DNA from: Streptomyces sp. ADI95-17
GTDB taxonomy: Bacteria > Actinomycetota > Actinomycetes > Streptomycetales > Streptomycetaceae
Assembly: GCF_003846175.1 (NCBI RefSeq)
Contig: NZ_ML123044.1
Location: 273,587 to 337,586, forward strand
DNA: 64,000 bases
Reading direction: 5' to 3'
Positions 24,820-36,200 of the stretch are shown piece by piece; position 1 is the stretch's first letter, and the number at the start of each line of letters is the position of its first letter. Position numbers and translations under genes: made by a program. The notes under the pieces were generated by a model that ran no database searches, was not told the origin of the DNA, and saw only the letters and a program-made list of their open reading frames with translations.

Positions 24820-26328
24820 TCAGCCCTCGACGCCGAGCTTCTCCAGGATCAGCTCACGCACCCGGGCCGCGTCCGCCTGGCCGCGGGTGGCCTTCATGAC
24901 CGCGCCGACGAGCGCGCCCGCCGCCGCGACCTTGCCGCCGCGGATCTTGTCCGCGATGGCCGCGTTGGCCGCGATGGCCTCGTCGACCGCGGTGGACAGC
25001 GCGCCCTCGTCGGAGACGACCTTCAGGCCGCGCTTCTCGACGACGGTGTCCGGGTCGCCCTCGCCCGCGAGGACGCCCTCGATGACCTGGCGGGCCAGCT
25101 TGTCGTTGAGGTCGCCCGAGGTGACGAGCTCGGCCACCCTGGCGACCTGCACCGGGGTGATCGGCAGCTCGTCGAGGCCGCGGCCGGTCTCGTTGGCGTT
25201 ACGGGCCAGCTCGCCCATCCACCACTTGCGGGCCTGGTCCGAGGGGGCGCCCGCGTCGGTCGTGGCGACGATCAGGTCGACCGCGCCCGCGTTGAGGATG
25301 GACTGCATGTCGTGCTCGGAGACACCCCACTCCTCCTTGAGCCGCGCCCGGCGCAGCCGGGGCAGCTCGGGAAGACCCTTGCGCAGCTCCTCGACCCACT
25401 CGCGGGCCGGGGCGACCGGCACCAGGTCCGGCTCGGGGAAGTAGCGGTAGTCCTCGGCGTTGTCCTTGATGCGGCCGGCCGTGGTGGAGCCGTCCTCCTC
25501 GTGGAAGTGCCGGGTCTCCTGCACGATCGTGCCGCCGGAGGACAGCACGGCCGCATGCCGCTGGATCTCGAACCGGGCGGCCCGCTCGACGGAACGCAGC
25601 GAGTTCACGTTCTTCGTCTCGGAGCGGGTACCGAAGGTCTCGGTGCCGTTGGGGCGCAGCGACAGGTTGACGTCGCAGCGCATCTGGCCCATCTCCATGC
25701 GGGCCTCCGAGACGCCGAGCGCCTTGATGAGCTCGCGGAGCTCGGCGACGTACGCCTTGGCGACCTCGGGGGCGCGGGCGCCCGCGCCCTCGATCGGCTT
25801 GGTGACGATCTCGATGAGCGGGATGCCGGCCCGGTTGTAGTCGAGCAGGGAGTGGGACGCGCCGTGGATACGGCCGGTGGCTCCGCCGACGTGGGTCGAC
25901 TTGCCGGTGTCCTCCTCCATGTGGGCGCGCTCGATCTGCACCCGGAAGATCTCCCCGTCCTCCAGCTGGACGTCCAGATAGCCGTTGTAGGCGATCGGCT
26001 CGTCGTACTGGGAGGTCTGGAAGTTCTTCGGCATGTCCGGATAGAAGTAGTTCTTCCGGGCGAAGCGGCACCACTCGGCGATCTCGCAGTTCAGCGCGAG
26101 GCCGATCTTGATGGCGGACTCGACGCCGATCTCGTTGACGACCGGCAGGGCGCCGGGCAGGCCGAGACAGACCGGGCAGGTCTGGGAGTTGGCGTCCTGC
26201 TTGAGCTCGGTGGAGCAGCCGCAGAACATCTTGGTCTTGGTGCCGAGCTCGACATGGACCTCCAGGCCCATGACGGGGTCGTAGGACGCGAGCGCGTCCT
26301 CGTACGACACCAGGTCGGTGACAGTCAC
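24820..26328 (-). CDS. gatB: Asp-tRNA(Asn)/Glu-tRNA(Gln) amidotransferase subunit B
   Basis: A 502-aa subunit of the GatCAB complex, which converts misacylated Glu-tRNA(Gln) and Asp-tRNA(Asn) to the correct Gln and Asn forms in the cytoplasm. Hallmarks: [23 protein letters not shown] and [15 protein letters not shown] (zinc-binding Cys of the cradle domain), [32 protein letters not shown] and [20 protein letters not shown], then the C-terminal GatB/YqeY helical domain that grips the tRNA elbow. Length is normal. It is the last gene of the gatC-gatA-79aa-gatB operon and is followed by a hairpin terminator. Confidence 0.97.
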   Translation of the reverse strand: MTVTDLVSYEDALASYDPVMGLEVHVELGTKTKMFCGCSTELKQDANSQTCPVCLGLPGALPVVNEIGVESAIKIGLALNCEIAEWCRFARKNYFYPDMPKNFQTSQYDEPIAYNGYLDVQLEDGEIFRVQIERAHMEEDTGKSTHVGGATGRIHGASHSLLDYNRAGIPLIEIVTKPIEGAGARAPEVAKAYVAELRELIKALGVSEARMEMGQMRCDVNLSLRPNGTETFGTRSETKNVNSLRSVERAARFEIQRHAAVLSSGGTIVQETRHFHEEDGSTTAGRIKDNAEDYRYFPEPDLVPVAPAREWVEELRKGLPELPRLRRARLKEEWGVSEHDMQSILNAGAVDLIVATTDAGAPSDQARKWWMGELARNANETGRGLDELPITPVQVARVAELVTSGDLNDKLARQVIEGVLAGEGDPDTVVEKRGLKVVSDEGALSTAVDEAIAANAAIADKIRGGKVAAAGALVGAVMKATRGQADAARVRELILEKLGVEG

Positions 26329-26343
26329 GGTGAAACTTCCCTC

Positions 26344-26583
26344 TCAGCCCAGCAGTACGTCGTCGTCGCCGAGGCGCTTGAGTTCGCGCAGCAGCAGGGC
26401 GACACCCGTGGCGATGGCGGCGGCGGAGACAACGGCGTCGATCAGTCGGAGCGTGTCGTGCTCGTAGCGGGCCTTCTTGGCCTGCTTGAGCACGCTGACG
26501 GCCCCGAAGGCGGTGGTGCCGATGGACAGGTACGTGCCGGTCTTGGACTTCTTGAAGCCCTTGGCCTTGGTCAGTGCACTCAC
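26344..26583 (-). CDS. Small membrane protein inside the gat operon
   Basis: A 79-aa protein, [20 protein letters not shown] onward. The N-terminal half is basic ([22 protein letters not shown]); [21 protein letters not shown] is one strong hydrophobic segment, followed by a charged tail. Its GTG start overlaps the gatA stop by 4 bp (GTGA), so it is coupled to gatA, and gatB begins 15 bp after its stop. A small gene at this place is a known streptomycete arrangement as I recall. Function unknown; perhaps unrelated to aminoacylation. Confidence 0.82.
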   Translation of the reverse strand: MSALTKAKGFKKSKTGTYLSIGTTAFGAVSVLKQAKKARYEHDTLRLIDAVVSAAAIATGVALLLRELKRLGDDDVLLG

Positions 26584-28082
26584 AACGACGGAGCCTCCTC
26601 CAGCAGCGGGTGACCCCACTTTTCCACGAAGGCGGCCTCGACGGCGGCTCCGACCTTGTAGAGACGGTCGTCCTTCATGGCGGGGGCGATGATCTGCAGC
26701 CCGACCGGCAGGCCGTCCTCGGGGGCCAGGCCGCAGGGCAGCGACATGGCGGAGTTGCCCGCGAGATTGGTCGGGATGGTGCACAGGTCCGCGAGGTACA
26801 TCGCCATCGGGTCGTCGGCGCGCTCGCCGATCGGGAAGGCGGTGGTGGGCGTCGTCGGGGAGACGATGACGTCGACCTGCTCGAAGGCCTTCTCGAAGTC
26901 CTGGGTGATGAGGGTGCGGACCTTCTGCGCCGAGCCGTAGTACGCGTCGTAGTAGCCGGAGCTGAGGGCGTACGTGCCGAGGATGACGCGGCGCTTGACC
27001 TCGTCGCCGAAGCCGGCCTCGCGGGTGAGCGCGGTGACGTCCTCGGCGGAGCGCGTGCCGTCGTCGCCGACGCGCAGCCCGTAACGCATGGCGTCGAAGC
27101 GGGCCAGGTTGGAGGAGCACTCGGACGGCGCGATCAGGTAGTACGCGGAGAGCGCCAGGTCGAAGGACGGGCAGTCCAGCTCGACGACCGTGGCGCCGAG
27201 CGACTTGAGCAGCTCGACCGACTCGTTGAAGCGCTGGACCACACCGGCCTGGTAGCCCTCACCGGCGAACTGCTTGACGACGCCGACGCGCATGCCCTCG
27301 ACGCTGCCGTTGCGGGCGGCCTCGACGACCGGCGGGACCGGGGCGTCGATGGACGTGGAGTCCATCGGGTCGTGCCCGCCGATGACCTCGTGCAGCAGGG
27401 CCGCGTCCAGGACGGTACGGGCGCAGGGCCCGCCCTGGTCCAGGGAGCTGGAGAAGGCCACCATGCCGTAGCGGGAGACGCCGCCGTAGGTGGGCTTGAC
27501 GCCGACGGTGCCGGTGACGGCGGCGGGCTGGCGGATGGAGCCGCCGGTGTCCGTGCCGATGGCGAGCGGGGCCTCGTACGAGGCGAGCGCGGCGGACGAG
27601 CCGCCGCCGGAGCCGCCGGGGATGCGGGTGAGGTCCCACGGGTTGCCGGTCGGGCCGTAGGCGCTGTTCTCGGTGGAGGACCCCATGGCGAACTCGTCCA
27701 TGTTGGTCTTGCCGAGGATGACGACGTCGGCGGCCTTCAGCTTCTTGGTGAGGGTCGCGTCGTACGGCGGGATCCAGCCTTCGAGGATCTTGGAGCCGAC
27801 GGTGGTCGGCATGTCCTCGGTGGTGAAGATGTCCTTGAGCGCGAGCGGGACGCCGGCCAGCGGGCCGAGCTTCTCGCCGGCCGCCTTCTTGGCGTCGACG
27901 GCGCGGGCCTGCGCGAGCGCGCCCTCGCGGTCGATGTGCAGGAAGGCGTGGACCTTCTCGTCGACCGCGTCGATCCTGGCCAGGTGGGCCTCGGTCACCT
28001 CGACGGCCGTGAGCTCGCCGGAGGCGATCCTCGCGGCGATCTCGGCAGCGGTGAGCTTGATGATGGTGCTGTGGTCCGTCAT
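26580..28082 (-). CDS. gatA: Asp-tRNA(Asn)/Glu-tRNA(Gln) amidotransferase subunit A
   Basis: A 500-aa amidase-signature enzyme, the subunit of GatCAB that releases ammonia from glutamine. The Ser-cisSer-Lys triad is present: Lys in [19 protein letters not shown], the glycine/serine-rich signature [20 protein letters not shown] followed by [14 protein letters not shown], and [11 protein letters not shown], which carries the nucleophilic Ser. [13 protein letters not shown] is also typical. The start ATG at 28082 has GGGGGAGG upstream, inside the end of gatC. Five bp separate it from the gatC stop. Confidence 0.97.
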   Translation of the reverse strand: MTDHSTIIKLTAAEIAARIASGELTAVEVTEAHLARIDAVDEKVHAFLHIDREGALAQARAVDAKKAAGEKLGPLAGVPLALKDIFTTEDMPTTVGSKILEGWIPPYDATLTKKLKAADVVILGKTNMDEFAMGSSTENSAYGPTGNPWDLTRIPGGSGGGSSAALASYEAPLAIGTDTGGSIRQPAAVTGTVGVKPTYGGVSRYGMVAFSSSLDQGGPCARTVLDAALLHEVIGGHDPMDSTSIDAPVPPVVEAARNGSVEGMRVGVVKQFAGEGYQAGVVQRFNESVELLKSLGATVVELDCPSFDLALSAYYLIAPSECSSNLARFDAMRYGLRVGDDGTRSAEDVTALTREAGFGDEVKRRVILGTYALSSGYYDAYYGSAQKVRTLITQDFEKAFEQVDVIVSPTTPTTAFPIGERADDPMAMYLADLCTIPTNLAGNSAMSLPCGLAPEDGLPVGLQIIAPAMKDDRLYKVGAAVEAAFVEKWGHPLLEEAPSL

Positions 28083-28087
28083 GGCTG

Positions 28088-28384
28088 TTAGTCCTCCCCC
28101 AGGATCTGCGGCACCTTGAAACGCTGCTGCTCCTGGGCCGGGGCGCCGGAGAGCGCCTGCTCGGGGGTGAGCGACGGACGGACCTCGTCCGCGCGCATGA
28201 CATTGGTCAGCGGCAGCGGGTGGGAGGTCGGCGGTACGTCTTGGTCGGCGACCTCGGAGACGCGGGCGACCGCGCCGATGATGTCGTCGAGCTGACCGGC
28301 GAAGTGATCGAGCTCTTCGCCCTTCAGCTCCAGACGCGCCAGCCGGGCGAGGTGGGCGACCTCCTCGCGCGTGATGCCAGGCAT
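28088..28384 (-). CDS. gatC: Asp-tRNA(Asn)/Glu-tRNA(Gln) amidotransferase subunit C
   Basis: A 98-aa subunit that stabilises GatA and GatB in the tRNA-dependent amidotransferase. It shows the usual [22 protein letters not shown]-terminal helix and a C-terminal segment ending [22 protein letters not shown] with [10 protein letters not shown] at the end, where GatC proteins finish with a conserved V-P-x-I/V motif. Normal length. First gene of the operon; the promoter should lie in the 129 bp after the cupin pseudogene. Confidence 0.96.
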   Translation of the reverse strand: MPGITREEVAHLARLARLELKGEELDHFAGQLDDIIGAVARVSEVADQDVPPTSHPLPLTNVMRADEVRPSLTPEQALSGAPAQEQQRFKVPQILGED

Positions 28385-28513
28385 GCAGCGATCCTCAGGG
28401 GTTGGTGTGTGGTTTTGGCCGGGGGCCGGCGGCAGGTGGAAATGTGCCGCCGACCCCCAATCCTATGGGGCCCGGAGGCATGGCCCCTAAACGGTTTCCC
28501 CCGGAGGGGCTCC

Positions 28514-29012
28514 TCAGTGCCTTTTCTCCCGCACCGCGCTGTTCAGGAAGTGGTTGTCGTAGCGCTCCTGCACCTCCAGGAGCGACTCGGGGCTCGGCTC
28601 GCCCAGCGCGATGCGCTGCAGATGCCGGAAGTACTCGAAGCGTTCGACGCCGGGCGTGATGACGACGAGCAGATCGGTGTCGCAGCCGGGGGGCGGCGGC
28701 GAACGCGTGCGGCCTGCGCGGCGGTACCACGACGAGGTCGCCCTGCCCGGCCGTGACGACCTCCTCCCCCGCCAGGAACTCGGCGGCGCCGTCGAGCACG
28801 CAGAACATCTCGGCGCTGCGCTCATGGTGGTGCGGGGTGGCGCCGTTGGCGCCGCCGGCGAGCGTGACGCGCTGTGCGGACAGGGCGCCGCCGGTCGCGC
28901 TGCTGTCGGCGAGCAGCCGCACGGTGGTGGGCGCGCGGCCGATCACTTCGGCGCCGGCGGAACGGACGACGACGACGGCCTCGTCGGACCCGGGAACGAT
29001 CAGCGACACCAC
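28514..29012 (-). pseudogene. Cupin-domain protein, frameshifted
   Basis: A GTG start at 29012 with GAGGTG upstream begins MVSLIVPGSDEAVVVV and runs through the cupin metal motif TPHHHERSAEMFCVLDGAAEFL, up to VVPPRRPHAFAAAP. At a run of six G (28688-28693, C on the coding strand) the frame is lost. The missing half, GCDTDLLVVITPGVERFEYF and EVQERYDNHFLNSAVREKRH, is found in the next frame and stops at 28514. One base fewer in the run restores a 165-residue cupin protein. It is therefore either a recent pseudogene, a slippage-controlled gene or a sequencing error in a homopolymer. It lies 13 bp downstream of the DUF4267 gene. Confidence 0.82.
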
Positions 29013-29025
29013 GGCACCTCGGGGC

Positions 29026-29394
29026 TCAGACGGCGAACAGCAGGCCGGCGCTGACGAGCACCGCGACGGCGGTGGCGAAGTGGATGCCGTACGCGACCGC
29101 CTTCGTCCCGCCGTGGCGCAGCACTATGAGCGTGTCGCCGAGCGGTGCCAATGCCACGAGCAGCATGAACCATGCCTCGGCCCGCGCACCGACGAACGCG
29201 AGAAGCGCCAGGCCGAGCAGGCCGAAGGTGAGGTCCCTGAGCCCCTTGATCGTGAGGTACGCACGGTCCCCGTCCTCCTTGGCGGGGACTCCGTATCCGG
29301 CGGCGGAGGGCAGGGGCTGGAGCAGGAAGCGGGCTCCGATGAACACGACGAACAGGTCGAGCACCACGGCGAGCGTGTACGCGGCGACGGTCAT
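29026..29394 (-). CDS. DUF4267 membrane protein
   Basis: A 122-aa integral membrane protein with four hydrophobic segments: AAYTLAVVLDLFVVFIGARFLL, GLRDLTFGLLGLALLAFVGA, AWFMLLVALAPLGDTLIVL and GIHFATAVAVLVSAGLLFAV. The GDRAYLTIKGLRDLTFGL and LGDTLIVLRHGG motifs are those of the DUF4267 family. ATG 29394 is chosen because AGGAG lies 8 nt before it; an upstream in-frame start would overlap the operator region. Members often sit beside a TetR gene, as here (divergent at 29539), and are probably repressed by it. Function unknown. Confidence 0.82.
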   Translation of the reverse strand: MTVAAYTLAVVLDLFVVFIGARFLLQPLPSAAGYGVPAKEDGDRAYLTIKGLRDLTFGLLGLALLAFVGARAEAWFMLLVALAPLGDTLIVLRHGGTKAVAYGIHFATAVAVLVSAGLLFAV

Positions 29395-29463
29395 GGCAGG
29401 ACTCCTGGCATCTGCCGGCTTCACACCGGACGAGTTCACGGGACGGCTTCACGGGCCGCCGTC

Positions 29464-29478
29464 GCTAGCGCCGCTAGC
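29464..29478. promoter_or_regulatory. Operator palindrome 1 (DUF4267/TetR region)
   Basis: A perfect 15-bp palindrome, GCTAGCG-C-CGCTAGC, in the divergent region between the DUF4267 and TetR genes. It shares the CTAGC half-site with the sites at 29491 and 29515. Confidence 0.75.
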
Positions 29479-29490
29479 AACATGAGCGAA

Positions 29491-29529
29491 GCTAGCAGAA
29501 GCGTCGGCACATTTTCTAGCGCTGCTAGA
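29491..29529. promoter_or_regulatory. Operator half-site and palindrome 2
   Basis: GCTAGC at 29491-29496 and TCTAGC-GCT-GCTAGA at 29515-29529, an inverted repeat with a 3-bp spacer, ten bases before the TetR ATG. Together with the 29464 palindrome they form three related sites in 66 bp, as expected for a TetR-type repressor that controls itself and its neighbour. Confidence 0.72.
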
Positions 29530-29538
29530 ATTCCTGGC

Positions 29539-30133
29539 ATGACTGTTCGGACGCGCCGGGAGCGGGAGCAGGCGGAGCGGGAGCAGGCGGAGCGGGAGCA
29601 GCTGATCGTGACGGCCGCGCGGAAGCCGGCGGAGTCGGAGGGCTGGAGCGCGGTGACCACGCCGCCGCTCGCTTCAGAGGTCGAGTACAGCCAGCCGGTC
29701 CTCCACAGCCACTTCAAGGGCAGGGGCGCGATCATGGCGGCGGTCGCGGTGGAGGGCTGCGGCGTGCTGGCCGCAGCGCTACGGACGGCCCGCACCTCGG
29801 CGACGGACGAGCGGGGCGCGCCGGCCGCGCTCAGCCGGGCGTACACGGACTTCGCGCGCGAACGGCCGGCGCTGTACGACGCGATGTTCACGCACGCGGT
29901 GGATCTGCCGTTCGCCACGCCCGAGGCACCGGCAGCACTGCACGAGGCCTTCGACGAGCTGCGCCTGGCCGTCGAGCCGATGGCCGTGGACGGCGACGAT
30001 CGGTCCTGCTCACGGAGACGTACTGGGCGAGCCTGCACGGCCTGGCCACACTGCCCCGCAGCGGCCACCTCCCCTGGAGGCCCACGACCACCGCCTGGCA
30101 CTACTGATCGGCCACTTCGCACGCGCCCACTGA
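29539..30133 (+). pseudogene. TetR-family regulator, decayed by two single-base losses
   Basis: Begins MTVRTRREREQAEREQ, with a 15-bp repeat coding EREQA, then the TetR DNA-binding domain LIVTAARKPAESEGWSAVTT followed by LASEVEYSQPVLHSHFKGRGAIMAAVAVEG. Sites usually conserved are altered: TTPPLA where TTRRLA is normal and VLHSHF where VLYSHF is normal. The frame is lost at about 30000, where DD is followed by a stretch that reads VLLTETYWASLHGLATLPRS in the next frame, and lost again at a C-run 30071-30074, after which LEAHDHRLALLIGHFARAH continues to a stop at 30131. Each break needs one added base. It would have regulated the divergent DUF4267 gene through the CTAGC sites. Two breaks plus replacements in the HTH argue for true decay. 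Confidence 0.8.
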
Positions 30134-30381
30134 GAGCCCCCGCACCGGGCGGGGTCGGGGGCGGGGGCGGGGGCGTCCCTGTTTGCTGGGGCTGCCCCCG
30201 TGGCCAGGGGAAATCCGGGGCGGCGTCGGGGCGTCGGGGCGTCGGGGTCGGGCTCGTCGGGGTCGGGCTCGGCTCGTCGGCGTCGGGTCGTCGTCGGGCT
30301 CGGCTCGTCGGCCGGGTCGGGTGGTCAGGTTTCAGGTCGTCGCGGGCCCGGAGCTGACCGGTCGTACAGGCGGGCACGGTC
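30134..30381. other. Non-coding, low-complexity stretch between convergent genes
   Basis: Contains GTCGGG/CTCGTCGG-type short repeats (about 30220-30330), then the first copy of the 44-bp duplication. No gene seen. Confidence 0.7.
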
Positions 30382-30425
30382 TCAGGTCGTCGCGGGCCCG
30401 GAGCTGACCGGTCGTACAGGCGGGC
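30332..30425. repeat. 44-bp direct repeat, 50-bp period, at the rmdB 3' end
   Basis: Identical 44-bp segments at 30332-30375 and 30382-30425, beginning TCAGGTCGTCGCGGGCCCGG and separated by 6 bp. Both contain a TGA stop in the rmdB direction (30334-30332 and 30384-30382). The inner copy is the current end of rmdB (PVRPVSSGPATT-stop); the outer copy is a duplicated 3' end. Confidence 0.95.
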
Positions 30426-32541
30426 GCTGTTCCAGTTCCGGCTGTGTGCCGGCTGCCGCCGCGGCGGCGGCCGCCGCTGCCGCCAGCTCGGCCGGGCGCC
30501 GCCAGCCGTGCTCGCCGCGTGCCCGCAGCCAGGCCGTGGTCTCCTGCGGCGGCATCGCCGCGGCGACCAGCCAGCCCTGCACCGCGTCGCAGCGCAGATC
30601 CCGCAGCCGCTCCCAGGTCTCGTCGTCCTCTACCCCTTCCGCGACGACCAGCAGACCCAGCGAGTGGGCCAGGTCGATCGTGCAGCGGACGATCTCCGCG
30701 TCCTCGTTGTCCACGGCCAGCCGGGCCACGAACGAGCGGTCGATCTTCAGCTCGCTGACCGGCAGCCGGCGCAGATGGACGAGCGAGGAGTACCCCGTGC
30801 CGAAGTCGTCGAGGGACATCTTCACTCCGTGCCCGGTCAGCCCGGCGAGCGTGTCGGCGGCCCGCTGCGGGTCCTCCAGCAGCACGTGCTCCGTTATCTC
30901 CAGCTGCAGCGCCCCGGCCGGGACGCCGTGCCGGGCGAGCCGGGCCGCGACGCCGCCCGCGAACCCGGGGGTGTGGACATCGCGCGGGGAGACGTTGACC
31001 GCGACCGGGACGAACAGCCCCTGCGCCCGCCACCGGGCGACCTGGGCCAGCGCGGTCTCCAGGACGTACTCCGTGAGGTGCGGCATGAGACCGGACGACT
31101 CGGCGATGGCGATGAACTCGTCCGGAGGAACCCTGCCGCGTTCCGGATGCACCCAGCGCACCAGGGCTTCGAGGCCGGCCACCTGGCCGTCGAAGCGGAC
31201 CTTCGGCTGGTAGTGGAGCTCGACCTCACCGGCGTCCAGGGCGCGGCGCAGATCGCCCAGCAGCCCCAGCCGGTCCGGGGTGTTGCTGTCCCGCTTGGAC
31301 TCGTAGACCTCGACGCCCGTACGGTCCCGCTTGGCCTGGTACATCGCCACGTCCGCGCGCCTGAGCAGCCCCTCGGCGTCCAGCGCGTGGTCCGGGTAGA
31401 CGGCGACTCCGGCGCTGGCCTCCAGCACCAGGGTCAGTCCGTCGAGGTCCAGCGGGGAGGACAGCTCGGCGACCAGATGGCGGGCGACCCGCTGGGCGCT
31501 GGTGGTGGAGTCCGCGGTCGGCAGGAGCACCGCGAACTCGTCGCCGCCCAACCGCGCGGCCTCCGCGCCCCGGGGCAGGGCGAGTCTGAGACGTTCCGCT
31601 ATCTGCAACAGCAGCCGGTCCCCCGCCAGATGACCGAGGGTGTCGTTGACCGCGCGGAAACGGTCGAGGTCGATCAGGACGAGAGCGGATCTGGCACCGA
31701 CGGACTCGGCGTCCTCCAGGGCCGTCCAGGTGCGCTCCAGCAGCCACTGCCGGTTGGGCAGCCCGGTCAGCGGGTCGCGCAGCTGCTCCTCGGCCCGGGC
31801 CCTGGCGATCCAGAGGGCGGAGTCGAGGGCGATCAGCGGGACGGCGAAGAGCGGCAGGAGCAGGGGGGTGACCATCGCGACGACGCAGATCAGCGGTGCG
31901 ATGGCGACGAGGGCCAGGGCGACGAGGCCCTGGCGCAGCAGGGCGGTGCGGGCGATGGTCGGCAGTCCGCCGCCCTGCGGCGTCCTCGCGTACCACAGCA
32001 GGACCCTGGTGACCACGAGGTAGGTGGAGGCGGCGAGGAGGACCTCCGGGACGGAGTCGATGCCCCAGTCGAGTGGCTGCCAGGGCGACTCCACGGTCTG
32101 CACCTCGCCGAAGGCGGCGAGCACCAGGGCCGCAGCGCCGATCCCCAGGATGTCCACCGCGCCGTGCAGCAGCCCCTGCCACCAGCGGTGCCTGCGGGCG
32201 ACTCCGACGAGGACGACGACGACCAGGGAGACCAGCCCGGCGGGCACCCAGCCGTAGAGCAGCAGCACCGCCAGGGTGAGGGAGGCACCGGAACCGGTCC
32301 CTCCCCACCAGCGGTCGCGGCCGAGCGCGACGAGATGGCCGACGATGATTCCGGTCAGGACGGCGAGGGACCACCCGGCCCTGCCGTCGGGGAAGAGCGC
32401 GTGTCCCTCGCTCACGGTCCGGTAGAAACCGGTCGCGATCTGGACAACGGCGATCGCCATGGCAACGGCGCCCACTTTGGGCGTGAGGCCGACGAAACCT
32501 TGCAGCCGCGACACCGGTGCGGCGCTCTCGGTCGGTTTCAT
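30382..32541 (-). CDS. rmdB: Membrane GGDEF-EAL protein, c-di-GMP phosphodiesterase RmdB type
   Basis: A 719-aa cyclic-di-GMP turnover protein. Six or seven TM segments (residues about 15-250) precede a GGDEF domain with [11 protein letters not shown] near residue 330 and a complete EAL domain: GLEALVRW near 459, NVSPRDVHTPGF, LEITEHVLL, DDFGTGYSSL near 580, LKIDRSFVARL and AEGVED. All EAL metal ligands appear present, so it should hydrolyse c-di-GMP. In S. coelicolor, RmdB (SCO5495) is a phosphodiesterase that lies next to ligA, as here. The tail has an A11 run and ends in the duplicated segment. ATG 32541 is chosen because GAGGG stands before it and the first TM then follows at the usual distance. 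Confidence 0.9.
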   Translation of the reverse strand: MKPTESAAPVSRLQGFVGLTPKVGAVAMAIAVVQIATGFYRTVSEGHALFPDGRAGWSLAVLTGIIVGHLVALGRDRWWGGTGSGASLTLAVLLLYGWVPAGLVSLVVVVLVGVARRHRWWQGLLHGAVDILGIGAAALVLAAFGEVQTVESPWQPLDWGIDSVPEVLLAASTYLVVTRVLLWYARTPQGGGLPTIARTALLRQGLVALALVAIAPLICVVAMVTPLLLPLFAVPLIALDSALWIARARAEEQLRDPLTGLPNRQWLLERTWTALEDAESVGARSALVLIDLDRFRAVNDTLGHLAGDRLLLQIAERLRLALPRGAEAARLGGDEFAVLLPTADSTTSAQRVARHLVAELSSPLDLDGLTLVLEASAGVAVYPDHALDAEGLLRRADVAMYQAKRDRTGVEVYESKRDSNTPDRLGLLGDLRRALDAGEVELHYQPKVRFDGQVAGLEALVRWVHPERGRVPPDEFIAIAESSGLMPHLTEYVLETALAQVARWRAQGLFVPVAVNVSPRDVHTPGFAGGVAARLARHGVPAGALQLEITEHVLLEDPQRAADTLAGLTGHGVKMSLDDFGTGYSSLVHLRRLPVSELKIDRSFVARLAVDNEDAEIVRCTIDLAHSLGLLVVAEGVEDDETWERLRDLRCDAVQGWLVAAAMPPQETTAWLRARGEHGWRRPAELAAAAAAAAAAAGTQPELEQRPPVRPVSSGPATT

Positions 32542-32904
32542 TCCGTCCCTCTCACAGCCGGCGGTGCCGATGTCACCCGATGGTTCCGTTCCACGCCGCC
32601 ACGACCCGGTTTCCCACCCCGCGGCCGGGCACGGCAGGTGCACTTCTCAACAGTAGGCCGCGGAAGGCTTCTACGGGCAGCGCTCTGACGCTCTTGCCCG
32701 AATGCGGACCGACCATCCGTCAGCATCTGCTATGCGCCGATCGGGTGAACCGGCCGAAATGGCGAAACCCTTGCCCCGGCCTGCCCCTCTACATCCTTTA
32801 TCGCCCCCTTGCTCACCGTTCGCCCACCTCCTGTCGTACGGCCACCGATCCGTTCCGACGGCCACCGTTCTGTTCCGATACCCCGTCCGGGGGCGGTGAT
32901 CCGC
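32542..32904. other. Intergenic region upstream of rmdB
   Basis: 363 bp between the ligA stop and the rmdB start. No ORF with ribosome site or protein-like composition was found. It has AT-richer patches (about 32690-32820) suited to the rmdB promoter and an imperfect direct repeat around GGCCACCGWTC-GTTCCGA (about 32840-32880). Confidence 0.6.
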
Positions 32905-35112
<2,208 letters not shown>

Positions 35113-35127
35113 TTACCCGTTGCCCCG

Positions 35128-36153
35128 TTACTCAGGGTTGTCTGCGAGCGATCTCGCGGCCCGGACGCAGTGGGCGAGCGCGGCGCGCGCGTACGCGGGC
35201 GAGGCACCCGCGAGCCCGCACGACGGGGTGATCACCACGGACTCCGTCAGAGTCCCCGGATTCAGCCCCAGCCTGCGCCACAGCGTCCTGACACCCATGA
35301 CGCTACCGCCCGGGTCCGACAATCCGCCCGAGGCCGGGTCGGTGCCCGGCACCACTCCGAGGAGGAGCTGGGTGCCGCCCTCGACGGCTTCCCCGATCGC
35401 TTCCTCCTCACGCTCGGTGAGCAGCGAGAAATCGAACGAGATGCCACCGGCGCCGGCCCGGCGCAGCAGCGCGAACGGCACCTCGGGCGCGCAGGTGTGA
35501 ACGAGCGTCGTCCCGTCCCCGGCCGCCGCCAGGACATCGCGCAGGGTGCCCTCGACGACCTGGCGGTCCACGGCCCGGTAGGTGCGGTAGCCGCTGGCCG
35601 TCCTGACCCTCCCGCGCAGTACGGCGGTCAGGGACGGCTCGTCGAGCTGGAGGATCACTTCGGCGCCGGGCACCCTGCGCCGTACCTCCGCGAGGTGGGC
35701 GCGCAGCCCCTCCGTGAGTGAGCCGGCCAGGTCGCGGCAGGCACCGGGGTCGCCGAGCGCGGCCTCGCCGCCCCGGCGCTCCAGTGCGGCGGCCAGCGTC
35801 CAGGGGCCGACGGCCTGGACCTTGAGTGGTCCCTCGTACCCCTGGGTGAACTCCTCCAGGGCGTCGAGGTCCTCGCCGAGCCAGGACCTGGCCCGGCGGG
35901 TGTCGCGGCCGGGCCGGTCGCTGATCCGCCAGCCGCTGGGCTCGACGTGCCCGTACAGGTCGACGAGCAGCCCGATGGTCCGCCCGATCATGTCCGCGCC
36001 GGGCCCGCGGGCGGGCAGCTCCGGCAGATACGGCAGGCCCTCGCCGCCCGCGAAGGAGCCGGTGACGGTCTTCGCCGCCTCCCGCGAGTCTCCCCCGGGC
36101 ATGGACCCGATCCCGCTGGCCGGGCAACCGCTGAACTTGCTCTTCTCGCTCAC
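35128..36153 (-). CDS. MetE-like (cobalamin-independent) methionine synthase family protein
   Basis: A 341-aa protein related to the C-terminal catalytic half of MetE, about half the length of full MetE. GIGSMPGGDSREAAKTV at the start, QLDEPSL in the middle, and the zinc-binding residues HTC (TTLVHTCAPEVPF) and Cys in TPSCGLAG are present. It probably transfers a methyl group to homocysteine or a related thiol; archaeal-type short MetE use a corrinoid protein or unknown donor. The GTG start at 36153 has no ribosome site but TAGGCT lies 6 nt upstream, so the mRNA is likely leaderless. It ends 30 bp before ligA and may be cotranscribed with it. Confidence 0.85.
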   Translation of the reverse strand: MSEKSKFSGCPASGIGSMPGGDSREAAKTVTGSFAGGEGLPYLPELPARGPGADMIGRTIGLLVDLYGHVEPSGWRISDRPGRDTRRARSWLGEDLDALEEFTQGYEGPLKVQAVGPWTLAAALERRGGEAALGDPGACRDLAGSLTEGLRAHLAEVRRRVPGAEVILQLDEPSLTAVLRGRVRTASGYRTYRAVDRQVVEGTLRDVLAAAGDGTTLVHTCAPEVPFALLRRAGAGGISFDFSLLTEREEEAIGEAVEGGTQLLLGVVPGTDPASGGLSDPGGSVMGVRTLWRRLGLNPGTLTESVVITPSCGLAGASPAYARAALAHCVRAARSLADNPE

Positions 36154-36200
36154 ACGGGAAGCCTAAGGCCGCGCCGGACCGCCACCGGCGTCCGCGTCGC

